Assembly: GCA_039805905.1 (NCBI GenBank)
Contig: JBDIVM010000003.1
Location: forward strand, 1-64,000
Reading direction: 5' to 3'
Origin: Thermohalobaculum sp039805905
GTDB lineage: Bacteria > Pseudomonadota > Alphaproteobacteria > Rhodobacterales > Rhodobacteraceae
Length of the DNA stretch: 64,000 nucleotides
The translations under genes and the position numbers were made by a program. Below the pieces are notes generated by a model. It was given only the letters and a program-made list of their open reading frames with translations, was not told the origin of the DNA and did no database searches. This document shows positions 8,310 through 15,777 of the stretch, one piece after another (within the stretch, counting starts at the first letter, position 1; each line of letters opens with the position of its first letter).

Positions 8310-8690
8310 CTTCCATTCCGGGCGGCAAGACCTTATCTTGACCAGGTCCCCTCGGGGACTATGGCGATAAACGCGCGCGGAATAAGCGGACCGGACCCGG
8401 GGGCGGTACCCGGCGGCTCCACCAGAACCCCGACGTTGGCGGGACAGGGGGCCGAAACAGGATCGACGGACGTGTAAAGGCGTCATGCTTTCGCCCGGTG
8501 AGGTACCACCGTTATCGGTCCAAACTGCACAATTGCCAACGACAATCGTGCTCCGGTGGCCCTCGCCGCGTAATGCGGCGACTACACCGAAATCGAAGTC
8601 CTGAGGCTTAGCCGCTTCAGGCGGGGTCCGCAGGCACCTGGCAACAGAAGCCTGCACTTTCCCGACCCAGGACTGCACCTCCCAGGACCA
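8310..8690 (+). ncRNA. ssrA: tmRNA, circularly permuted two-piece form
   Basis: The acceptor piece comes first and ends in CGGCTCCACCA (CCA at 8422-8424). It carries a T-arm-like hairpin, CCGGG-GGCGGTA-CCCGG. About 23 bases later the coding piece starts with GGGGCCG (8448-8454), which pairs over seven positions (one G-U) with CGGCTCC of the acceptor piece, rebuilding the tRNA-like acceptor stem. The tag reading frame lies at 8535-8573, and a hairpin GCAGGC/GCCTGC follows near 8630-8655. This arrangement is characteristic of alphaproteobacteria, where the loop between the pieces is processed out. The outer ends given here are approximate. The RNA rescues stalled ribosomes and tags the nascent protein. 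Confidence 0.93.
8535..8573 (+). other. tmRNA-encoded proteolysis tag frame
   Basis: The resume codon GCC begins a 12-codon frame reading ANDNRAPVALAA and ending in TAA at 8571-8573. The A-N-D-N start and the L-A-A end are the SspB- and ClpX-recognised parts of ssrA tags. The tag of this form is typical of Rhodobacterales. Confidence 0.93.
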
Positions 8691-8817
8691 CGCCCGCCTA
8701 CGCCCGGCGGCGCTTTGCCGGGGCCGCCCGCCCGTGCGCTGACGTCGCGTCACCGATATCCCTTTCGCACGCGCGAGAATCGGTTATGGTCCGCTGCTGT
8801 GGTATGGGGCGACAGTG

Positions 8818-9348
8818 ATGGCAGGCGGTGGCAAGCTCGACTACGGGCGCTTCATGGAGAAGGCGATGCGCGGCGTCATGGCCGATGTGCTCGGCCATGT
8901 GGCGCGGCTCGGACACCTGCCCGGCGAGCATTACTTCTACATCACCTTTGTAACGTCGCATCCCGGCGTCGACATTCCGGCCTGGCTGTCGGACCGCTAT
9001 CCGAGCGAGATGACCATCGTCCTGCAGGAATGGTTCGATGACCTGGCGGTGATGGACGACCGGTTCAGGGTGACGCTGAACTTCTCCGATCGGCCCGAGA
9101 CGCTTGTGATCCCTTTGAGCGCGGTCCGGACCTTCATCGACCCCTCCGCCAAGTTCGGCCTCAAGTTCGACGATCAAACGAGCGACGATATGGTGGAAGG
9201 GCCGGGCCGGATCGCCCACGAGGCGGCTTCGGAAGCCGGACTTCGCGACGACGATGGCGGAGAACCAGCCCGCAAGCCGCCCGCCGGAGAGCCCCAGCCC
9301 CATGCTTCGGCCGACGTGGTCAGCCTCGACCGCTTCCGCAAGAGCTGA
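8818..9348 (+). CDS. sspB: SspB-like ClpXP adaptor
   Basis: A 176-residue protein of the alphaproteobacterial SspB family, which tethers ssrA-tagged substrates to ClpX. The core (residues about 5-120) includes GEHYFYITFVTSHPGVDIP and EWFDDL, followed by a variable acidic, Pro-rich linker. The C-terminal tail VVSLDRFRKS matches the short ClpX-binding tail expected of SspB proteins. A GTG at 8815 directly precedes the ATG; either could start. It lies immediately downstream of ssrA and upstream of fumC. Confidence 0.92.
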   Translation: MAGGGKLDYGRFMEKAMRGVMADVLGHVARLGHLPGEHYFYITFVTSHPGVDIPAWLSDRYPSEMTIVLQEWFDDLAVMDDRFRVTLNFSDRPETLVIPLSAVRTFIDPSAKFGLKFDDQTSDDMVEGPGRIAHEAASEAGLRDDDGGEPARKPPAGEPQPHASADVVSLDRFRKS

Positions 9349-9460
9349 TCCGGGAAGCCAGTGTCCCGCTGAACTGCGGCCCCGCAGCCCCAACCGCCAT
9401 TGGCATTGCCCAGCTGCCGGCGCTATAGCTCCCGGCGAGTTCAGCGCAACGGAGACCGCC

Positions 9461-10852
9461 ATGACCGCCACCCGCACCGAGACCGACAGCTTCGGTCCGA
9501 TCAAGGTTCCCGCCGACCGGTACTGGGGTGCCCAGACCCAGCGCTCGCTGACGAACTTCCCGATCGGCTGGGAGAAGCAGCCGGTGGCGGTGGTGCGCGC
9601 CCTCGGCGTGATCAAGCAGGCCGCGGCCGAAGCGAACATGGAACTCGGGACGCTCGACCGGAAGCGTGGCCGTGCGATCGTCAAGGCGGCCGCCGAGGTG
9701 GTGGCGGGCAGGCTCGACGACCATTTCCCGCTGGTGGTCTGGCAGACCGGATCGGGCACCCAGTCGAACATGAACGCGAACGAGGTCATCTCCAACCGCG
9801 CGATCGAGATCCTCGGCGGCAAGCTTGGCTCGAAGGACCCGGTGCATCCGAACGACCATGTGAACCGCTCGCAGTCCTCGAACGACACCTTCCCGACCGC
9901 GATGCATGTCGCCGCGGCGATGACCGCCCGCGACGTGCTGCTCCCGGGGCTGCGGAAGCTCCACGCCGCGCTCAAGGTCAAGGAGAAGGCGTTCGCGAGG
10001 ATCATCAAGATCGGCCGCACGCACACCCAGGACGCAACGCCCATGACGCTCGGCCAGGAGTTCGGCGGCTACGCCCACCAGGTGAAGCAGGGTATCGGCC
10101 GGGTCGAGGGGGCGATGAAGAACCTCCTCTTCATTGCCCAGGGAGGCACGGCCGTCGGCACCGGGCTCAACACCAAGCGAGGCTTCGACAGGCTGGTGGC
10201 GGTGAAGATCGCGAAGATCACCGGACTCCCGTTCCGGACCGCGCCCAACAAGTTCGAGGCGCTGGCCGCCCATGACGCGGTCGTCGAGATGTCCGGTGCG
10301 GTGCGCACCGTCGCCGCGAGTCTCTTCAAGATCGCCAACGACATCCGCCTGCTCGGCTCGGGCCCGCGCTGCGGTCTCGGCGAGCTGATCCTGCCCGAGA
10401 ACGAGCCCGGCTCGTCGATCATGCCCGGCAAGGTCAATCCGACGCAATGCGAGGCCCTGACCCAGGTCTGCGCGCATGTCTTCGGCAACGACGCGGCGGT
10501 CGGCTTCGCCGGCAGCCAGGGCCATTTCGAGCTCAACGTCTACAAGCCGATGATGATCTACAATCTCCTGCAGTCGATGCAGCTCCTCGGCGATTCGGCA
10601 GTCGCTTTCACCGACAATTGCGTGGTCGGGATCGAGGCTGACGAGGAGCGCATCGCCAAGCTGATGCGGGAAAGCCTGATGCTGGTCACCGCCCTGGCGC
10701 CGACGATCGGCTATGACAATGCCACCAAGGTCGCGAAGGCTGCCCACAAGAACCGCACCACCCTGAAGCAGGAGGCGGTCCGCCTTGGATTCGTCGACGA
10801 AGCCACCTTCGACCGGGTGGTGCGTCCCGAGCAGATGCTCGGCCCGAAGTGA
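9461..10852 (+). CDS. fumC: class II fumarate hydratase
   Basis: A 463-residue fumarase C, the TCA-cycle enzyme that interconverts fumarate and L-malate. It has SGTQSNMNANEV, the NRSQSSNDTFPTAMH region and the family signature GSSIMPGKVNPTQCE, whose serine loop is catalytic. The length is typical. The start at 9461 (MTATRTETDSFGPI) fits the family, although the frame is open farther upstream into sspB. Its stop overlaps an in-frame GTG of the next small gene. Confidence 0.97.
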   Translation: MTATRTETDSFGPIKVPADRYWGAQTQRSLTNFPIGWEKQPVAVVRALGVIKQAAAEANMELGTLDRKRGRAIVKAAAEVVAGRLDDHFPLVVWQTGSGTQSNMNANEVISNRAIEILGGKLGSKDPVHPNDHVNRSQSSNDTFPTAMHVAAAMTARDVLLPGLRKLHAALKVKEKAFARIIKIGRTHTQDATPMTLGQEFGGYAHQVKQGIGRVEGAMKNLLFIAQGGTAVGTGLNTKRGFDRLVAVKIAKITGLPFRTAPNKFEALAAHDAVVEMSGAVRTVAASLFKIANDIRLLGSGPRCGLGELILPENEPGSSIMPGKVNPTQCEALTQVCAHVFGNDAAVGFAGSQGHFELNVYKPMMIYNLLQSMQLLGDSAVAFTDNCVVGIEADEERIAKLMRESLMLVTALAPTIGYDNATKVAKAAHKNRTTLKQEAVRLGFVDEATFDRVVRPEQMLGPK

Positions 10853-10857
10853 CGCGC

Positions 10858-11064
10858 ATGGCGGGAAAGGTCGTCAGCCTCCGCCGGGCGCGCAAGCACA
10901 AGGCCCGCATCTCGGCCCGTGCCGAGGCCGACGCCAACGCCGCGCGCCACGGCGAGCCGCAGTCGCTGCGGAGCCTGCGCGACGCACGGGCCGGGATCGA
11001 GGAGCGGCGCCTCGAAGGCCACCGGCGTGAGGATGCCGGGAAAGGGCCGGATGAGCCCGCGTGA
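10858..11064 (+). CDS. DUF4169 family protein
   Basis: A 68-residue, strongly basic protein starting MAGKVVSLRRARKHKARI, with ADANAARHG, which is the DUF4169 pattern seen downstream of fumC in Rhodobacterales. It is probably helical and may bind nucleic acid, but nothing is established. A GTG at 10849 overlapping the fumC stop is an alternative start. The gene overlaps the next one by 14 bases. Confidence 0.8.
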   Translation: MAGKVVSLRRARKHKARISARAEADANAARHGEPQSLRSLRDARAGIEERRLEGHRREDAGKGPDEPA

Positions 11065-11278
11065 CCGCCCGGTCAAGCGCTCGCTGACGCTCATGGGCCA
11101 CCGCACCTCGGTGAGTCTCGAGGCCGCCTTCTGGGACGAGTTCCGGCGCCTCGCCGCGGCGCAGGGCAAGTCGGTCAACGCACTCGCTGCCGAGATCGAC
11201 GCCACCCGGACGCCGCCGGGTTCTCTCGCCAGCGCGATCAGGGTCCGGGTACTGGAGGCGCTGAAGGCGGGTGCCTAG
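11051..11278 (+). CDS. ribbon-helix-helix domain protein
   Basis: A 75-residue protein whose middle, KRSLTLMGHRTSVSLEAAFW, is a beta strand followed by the first helix of an RHH_4-type ribbon-helix-helix domain. The second helix follows in GKSVNALAAEID. Such proteins dimerise and bind DNA through the paired strands, so it may be a small regulator. It overlaps the DUF4169 gene by 14 bases and is probably translated with it. Confidence 0.85.
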   Translation: MSPRDRPVKRSLTLMGHRTSVSLEAAFWDEFRRLAAAQGKSVNALAAEIDATRTPPGSLASAIRVRVLEALKAGA

Positions 11279-11743
11279 GTCCCGATCCCGCCCCGGGCCG
11301 CGCCGGCTGCCTCGGGCGGATTGTGGGCATCCCGCACGGCCCGGCGGTCGATGCTCTTTCTGGCCGGGCCAGGATGGCCGCGCAGTCGATTCCTGGCCGA
11401 GTGATTCGTTGAGTGATGCCGGCCCGGGCCGGATATGCGCCCGCGAGCCGGCGGTCTTTCCGTGCGCCGTGAGAGCGGGCCGTTGCGCCGAACCTGAAGC
11501 AAGACCTTCAGTGACGCCGGGAGCGCCCCGAAATGTAGGATCTATGATCCGTGCGCGATCGCCGCGGATGGCTCGCCCGAGCGGCTCCCGGAAATCACCA
11601 TCTCCACCTTTCGCTCGCGGGCGCAAAGGTCCTAAAATGGAACCGGGCGCGTATGCTTGCGCGTTTGCTTGGGTCGTCCGCTTGGGTCGTCCGCTTGGGT
11701 GATGTGCAGTGGCTGGGGGATTCTGTGCGTGAGGAGTCGCAGC
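11279..11743. other. intergenic region upstream of Gly-rich protein gene
   Basis: A frame of 143 codons is open here, but its translation has no recognisable motif and looks like chance. The only structure I see is a triple 13-base tandem repeat at 11667-11700. The promoter of the large Gly-rich protein gene should be in this stretch. Confidence 0.4.
11667..11700. repeat. 13-base direct repeat, two full and one partial copy
   Basis: GCTTGGGTCGTCC is present at 11667-11679 and 11680-11692, and the third copy is cut to its first eight bases. It lies 44 bases before the start codon at 11744, so it could form binding sites or simply be a slippage product. Confidence 0.8.
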
Positions 11744-14050
11744 ATGAACTTCCGTAAGCGTTCCGGAATCAGCGCCGTGGTGATTGCGTTCGCCCTTGCC
11801 ACCCTGCCCCTCCCGTTCTTCTTCGATGACCTGATGGTGTCGTCCGCGCGCGCGCAGGACAGCGGCGGCGATGGTTCCGGCGGCGACGGCTCGGATGGCG
11901 GCGCAGGCGACGGGTCAGGCGGCGGCGCGGGCGGTGACGGCGCGGGCGACGGGTCAGGCGGCGCAAGCGGTGACGGCGCGGGCGACGGGTCAGGCGGCGG
12001 CGCCGGCGGCTCCGATGGTGGCGCGGGCGACGGGTCGGATGGCGGCGCGAGCGGTGACGGCGCGGGCGACGGGTCAGGCGGCGGCGCCGGCGGCTCCGAT
12101 GGTGGCGCGGGCGACGGGTCGGATGGCGGCGCGAGCGGTGACGGCACGGGCGACGGATCCGATGGCAGCGCAGGCGGCAGCGATGGCGGCGCGGGAGCGG
12201 GTGGAAGCGGGGGCGGCGCCGGGGCAGGAAGCGGCAGCGGTGCAGGAGGGAATTCGGGCGGCGGGGCAGGGTCCGGCAGCGAAGCCGCATCAGCCGGCGG
12301 CGAGAGTGGCCCTGAAATCCGGCGCAGTGCAAGCGCGGCCGCGGGCGCACCGTCCGAGGGCGGACTTTTCGGCTCGCTGATTGGCACACTCTTCGGCAGC
12401 GAACGGGCCGAGACGCCCGAGGCCCCGGCGCCCAACGCGCAATCCGGGCCGGCGACGTCCGCGTCTCCTGCTGAAGGATCGGTGGCAACCCCGGGGTCCA
12501 CCCTGCCCGCGAAAGCCGCGATCGTGGTTCAGGCACTCCCCGATATCACCGTTACGGCCACGGCCTCCGAGACGATTCGGCAACCGGACTCCCGACGGGC
12601 GAAGCCCGCCGAGGAACCTGGGATCGCCGCTGCGCCTTTGCCCCGGCGGGACAGCAGCAAGACGGACAGACGTGCCGCGGCGGCCCGGACCCCGGATCCC
12701 CGCGTTGCGGAAGTCGGCACACCTGGTGACGAGCCCGTCACGATCGTGACCCGCGGCGACGCATGGGTTCATGTCACGGAAGCGGGGACGGTGATTTTCC
12801 AGGGTATCCTGTCTCCGGGTGAGAGCTTCGTGGTCCCGCCGGGAATCCGCGCTCCGCAGATCTGGGCCGGCAATGCCGGGACCGTTTATCTGCAAGTAGG
12901 GCCGTCGCTCTATGGGCCGGTCGGGGACCCCGGTTCCGTCGTCCGCAATTTCCCGATCCGCGCGCAGGATGTCACGGCCCGTCTTGCCGTGGCCGATGCG
13001 CCTGCGGTAGGCGGGTCGATCGCTGAGGCCGAGGCGGCCGGGGCGCCCGCCGTTGGCGGGAACCCCACCGGACAGGGCGCCGCCGAACCGGCTGGCGCTG
13101 TGGAAGACGGCTGGCTGCTGGCGGCAAAGACCGCACCTGAGTCTCCCGACGGAGCGCAGGGCGCGGTGTACGGCGGCTCGGGGCTTGCAGCGGCTTCCGC
13201 CGGCGCAATGTCGTGGGTTCCTTCAACGGTCAAGACGGCGCCCGCAGAGCCGCGGGCACAGGTGCCGGTCCTTCCGATTGCGGTGCCGGACCAGCATGCC
13301 GTCACGATGGCCGGCCCCCCGCCGGTTCTTGCCCCGCCGTCATTCGAGGATCTGCCGGCAGGAACGCAGACGGGAACGCTTGCAACGGACGCGGATGATA
13401 GGCTGACCGCGGCCGCGCCAGCGGGTCTCCAGGCGGTGACAGATGTGCGCGCAGGCACCATTGCCTCGACTCCTGCGCCGGCTGCCGCCGAGCAGGCGCC
13501 GCAGACGGCGAGTGCCGCGCAGAGTGCTGTACCGCCTGTGCCCGCCGGAGCATCGGATGAGGTCGGCCCCGCCGAACGGAGAATCGTCCTGGCAAGCGTG
13601 ATCCGCGATGAAGCGACGGCGCGCACATGGATCGAGATGCTCGCCGTGTTCTCCCTTCTCGCTGCGATCGTTGCCGCATGGCGAATCCAGCGCCACATGG
13701 CGCCGCCGCGCGTGGCCCGGCCGCACGGGGAGAGCGGCGAGGATCCGGTGTATGCTGGTCTCGCCCGGATCCTGGGAGTGCAAACCGGTCCGGACGACGA
13801 GGAGCGGCCGCTGCAGCTTTCGTCGCACCGTGCGCTGCGGGATCGGGGGATTCCCGCCAGAACTCCGCGGAAAGCTGCGCAGGCGCTATCTCCCGGGCTG
13901 TCGCCCGATGCTCCGGTTTCGCCTGTCCGGAAAGCGGACCATGCGCCGTCGCGGGAGGTGGTGGAGCTGTCGGACAGGGAGATATCGGAGGCGGTTGCCC
14001 GCGCCTTCAACCGGCTTGAAGCTGGCAGCAGCTCGCGCCGGCGGGCATAG
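11744..14050 (+). CDS. exported Gly-rich repeat protein with RodZ-C-like (DUF4115) domain and C-terminal TM
   Basis: A 768-residue protein. Residues 1-40 form a signal peptide ending SARAQ. Residues about 41-190 are almost only Gly, Ser, Asp and Ala. Residues about 328-405 (VTIVTRGDAWVHV, GNAGTVYLQVGPSLYGPVGDPG) look like the C-terminal beta domain of RodZ (DUF4115). A long Ala/Pro linker follows, then a transmembrane segment at about 628-650 (WIEMLAVFSLLAAIVAAW) and a basic cytoplasmic tail with ELSDREISEAVARAFNRLE. RodZ itself links MreB to the wall machinery, but here the N-terminal HTH is absent. An envelope role is inferred. The ATG at 11744 gives the signal peptide; the frame is open farther upstream. 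Confidence 0.75.
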   Translation: MNFRKRSGISAVVIAFALATLPLPFFFDDLMVSSARAQDSGGDGSGGDGSDGGAGDGSGGGAGGDGAGDGSGGASGDGAGDGSGGGAGGSDGGAGDGSDGGASGDGAGDGSGGGAGGSDGGAGDGSDGGASGDGTGDGSDGSAGGSDGGAGAGGSGGGAGAGSGSGAGGNSGGGAGSGSEAASAGGESGPEIRRSASAAAGAPSEGGLFGSLIGTLFGSERAETPEAPAPNAQSGPATSASPAEGSVATPGSTLPAKAAIVVQALPDITVTATASETIRQPDSRRAKPAEEPGIAAAPLPRRDSSKTDRRAAAARTPDPRVAEVGTPGDEPVTIVTRGDAWVHVTEAGTVIFQGILSPGESFVVPPGIRAPQIWAGNAGTVYLQVGPSLYGPVGDPGSVVRNFPIRAQDVTARLAVADAPAVGGSIAEAEAAGAPAVGGNPTGQGAAEPAGAVEDGWLLAAKTAPESPDGAQGAVYGGSGLAAASAGAMSWVPSTVKTAPAEPRAQVPVLPIAVPDQHAVTMAGPPPVLAPPSFEDLPAGTQTGTLATDADDRLTAAAPAGLQAVTDVRAGTIASTPAPAAAEQAPQTASAAQSAVPPVPAGASDEVGPAERRIVLASVIRDEATARTWIEMLAVFSLLAAIVAAWRIQRHMAPPRVARPHGESGEDPVYAGLARILGVQTGPDDEERPLQLSSHRALRDRGIPARTPRKAAQALSPGLSPDAPVSPVRKADHAPSREVVELSDREISEAVARAFNRLEAGSSSRRRA
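11969..12136 (+). repeat. 84-base tandem repeat inside the Gly-rich gene
   Basis: Two near-identical 84-base units (11969-12052 and 12053-12136) each encode 28 residues beginning GDGAGDGSGGGAGGSDGG. A third, degenerate unit follows, and shorter partial units precede. The whole low-complexity stretch runs from about 11865 to 12275. Copy number could vary between strains by slippage or recombination. Confidence 0.85.
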
Positions 14051-14158
14051 GGACACCGCTGCCCCATAACCCCGCATTTTTGAATCGCCGGCAGCTTTTG
14101 CCGACAGTCAGAGAGCTTGGGATCCCGGCCGCGCAGGCATTTCGCGCGTGGACCCGCC

Positions 14159-14896
14159 TTATCCGATCGTTGCCAGCGCCGGGAAGGTCTCCAGCAGCCA
14201 GTAGGCAATGCGCTCGAACTCGCCGAGGATCATCAGGAGCCCGACCGTGACGAGGAGGAGCCCCATCAGCTTCTCGACAAGTCCCATGTGCCGACGGAAT
14301 CTCTTCGCCCAGCGCAGGAAAGGGCCGATGAAGGCGGCCGCGACGAGGAAAGGCACGCCGAGGCCCAGCGCATAGACCGCCAGAAGGAAGGCTCCGGCGC
14401 CCAGCGTCTGCTCCTGTGCCGCCAGAGCCAGGATCGTTCCCAGGATCGGGCCGATGCACGGGGTCCAGCCGAAGGCGAAGGCGATCCCGATCACATAGCT
14501 GGTGCCGAAGCTTCCGGCCTGCTGCGGCCCCTCGAAACGCGCCTCGCGATGAAGCAGCGGAATCCGGAACAGCCCCAGGAAATGCAGCCCCAGAACGATG
14601 ATGATGCCGCCCGAGATCTGTGCCAGCAGCACCTTGCGCTGCAGCAGCAGCTGCCCCAGCGCCGAAGCGGTCATGCCCAGCGCCACGAAGACCGTGGCAA
14701 GCCCCAGCACGAAGAAGCAGGCCGAAAGGAATACATGCAGCGCCAGCCGCGGATCGACCTTCTCCTGCTCGCTCGTGAGACGGTCGAGCGTCGTGCCGCC
14801 GATATAGGCCAGATAGGGCGGCGCCAGCGGGAGCACGCAGGGGCTCAGAAAGCTGATGATGCCCCCGGCAAAGGCAGTGAGGATGCCGATCTCCAC
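14159..14896 (-). CDS. ccdA: CcdA/DsbD-family thiol-disulfide transmembrane protein
   Basis: A 245-residue, six-helix inner-membrane protein that carries reducing equivalents from cytoplasmic thioredoxin to the periplasm. The two redox cysteines are in FLSPCVLPLAPPYLAYIGG (TM1) and FGWTPCIGPILG (TM4). A GTG start at 14896 fits the family N-terminus (VEIGILTAFAGG) and has GGAG upstream; the in-frame ATG at 14950 adds a non-conserved stretch. It lies just downstream of a soxX-like gene on the same strand, so it may act as a SoxV-like electron donor as well as in cytochrome c maturation. Confidence 0.88.
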   Translation of the reverse strand: MEIGILTAFAGGIISFLSPCVLPLAPPYLAYIGGTTLDRLTSEQEKVDPRLALHVFLSACFFVLGLATVFVALGMTASALGQLLLQRKVLLAQISGGIIIVLGLHFLGLFRIPLLHREARFEGPQQAGSFGTSYVIGIAFAFGWTPCIGPILGTILALAAQEQTLGAGAFLLAVYALGLGVPFLVAAAFIGPFLRWAKRFRRHMGLVEKLMGLLLVTVGLLMILGEFERIAYWLLETFPALATIG

Positions 14897-14911
14897 GCTC
14901 GTGTCGCTCCG

Positions 14912-14943
14912 CCCGTTACCGTGCCCGCCCGTTACCGTGCCCG
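14912..14943. repeat. 16-base tandem duplication before ccdA
   Basis: CCCGTTACCGTGCCCG occurs twice in tandem directly upstream of the ccdA GTG start. It lies in the leader and could alter spacing or translation if its copy number changes. Confidence 0.8.
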
Positions 14944-15010
14944 CCCGCAACCTAGGGTGCGCTAGCCGCCGGCGAAAGGGCCGCGATGCCGCGGCCTGCT
15001 CAAGTCTCCG

Positions 15011-15445
15011 TCACCCGGGATCCTTCTGCGCCACCATATAGGCGACCAGATCCTCGATCTCGGCCGCTGTCAGCGCCGGCCCGCCATAGAGCGGATCGTC
15101 GGCGTCCAGCCGCTGGCCTGCCGCATAGAACGCCGGCATCGCCGTCTCAGGGTCTGCGACCTCCGGCGCGACGATCCGGAGGCGGATCTCGCCCGGGCTC
15201 ATCCGGCTGCCCACTCCCGTCAGATCCGGTCCCTGCGGTGCGCCGCCCGCAGAGGCCGGGATCCCGTGACAGGCCGGGCAGCCCGCCCGTGCGTCGCCGG
15301 CATAGAACGCCTGGCCGCGCTCCGCATCCCCCGGCGCCCCGGTCAGGCTCGCCACGATCTCGCGCGCATCGGTGATGGTATAGCCGACAACCGGCTCGGC
15401 GGCCGGAACGGGCAGCGCCGCTGCCGGCAGCGCCGCTGCCAGCAT
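15011..15445 (-). CDS. soxX: SoxX-like c-type cytochrome
   Basis: About 144 residues with one haem-binding motif, CPACH (in AGCPACHGIP), and a distal Met in MPAFYAAG. The blocks GPDLTGVGSRMSPGEIRLRIV and LTAAEIEDLVAYMV match SoxX, the monohaem subunit of SoxAX that attaches thiosulfate to the SoxY carrier in the periplasm. The ATG at 15445 leaves a very short signal peptide (LAAALPAAALPVPAA) with no basic n-region; the residues before it, LRRA, would complete one, so a non-ATG start slightly upstream is likely. No soxYZAB is near. It is divergent from the tusA-like gene. Confidence 0.8.
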   Translation of the reverse strand: MLAAALPAAALPVPAAEPVVGYTITDAREIVASLTGAPGDAERGQAFYAGDARAGCPACHGIPASAGGAPQGPDLTGVGSRMSPGEIRLRIVAPEVADPETAMPAFYAAGQRLDADDPLYGGPALTAAEIEDLVAYMVAQKDPG

Positions 15446-15505
15446 CGCCGCCAGGGCGCGCCGCAGGCCCTTGCACCGCCGCGGTGCAGAGTCTACCGCT
15501 TGGCC

Positions 15506-15775
15506 ATGACCGCCACCGATAGCGCCGACACCCCGGACGATCTCCCCTGCGACGCCGTGCTCGATGCTTCGGGCCTGCTCTGTCCGCTGCCCGTGCTGAA
15601 GGCCCGGAAGCGTCTGCAGGGGCTGGCCGAGGGCGCAGTATTGAAGGTGCGAGCCGACGATCCGGCAGCGCGCGTCGATTTTCCGCATTTCTGCGCCGAG
15701 CAGGGCCACGCCCTGATCGGCCAGCGGGACATCGACGGCGGCGCGATGCTGTTTCTGATCCGGAAGGGCGGCTAG
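15506..15775 (+). CDS. TusA-family sulfurtransferase-like protein
   Basis: An 89-residue SirA/TusA-fold protein. It has the motif ASGLLCPLPVLKARKRL, in which the Cys of CPxP carries persulfide sulfur. The partner could be tRNA 2-thiouridine, molybdenum cofactor or sulfur-oxidation enzymes. It is divergent from the soxX-like gene across 60 bases, which hints at a sulfur-oxidation role (inference), and convergent with the ChaN-like gene with two bases between stops. Confidence 0.88.
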   Translation: MTATDSADTPDDLPCDAVLDASGLLCPLPVLKARKRLQGLAEGAVLKVRADDPAARVDFPHFCAEQGHALIGQRDIDGGAMLFLIRKGG

Positions 15776-15777
15776 AC

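Noticed and set aside
8217..8753. Minus-strand frame over the tmRNA region
   Set aside because: The stretch is explained by ssrA on the plus strand; the translation has no family features.
11271..11702. 143-codon plus-strand frame before the Gly-rich gene
   Set aside because: Low-complexity translation without motif or ribosome site; it covers the tandem repeat and promoter region.
11865..12275. CRISPR-like regular repeats
   Set aside because: The repeats are in-frame coding units without unique spacers, and no cas gene is present in the window.
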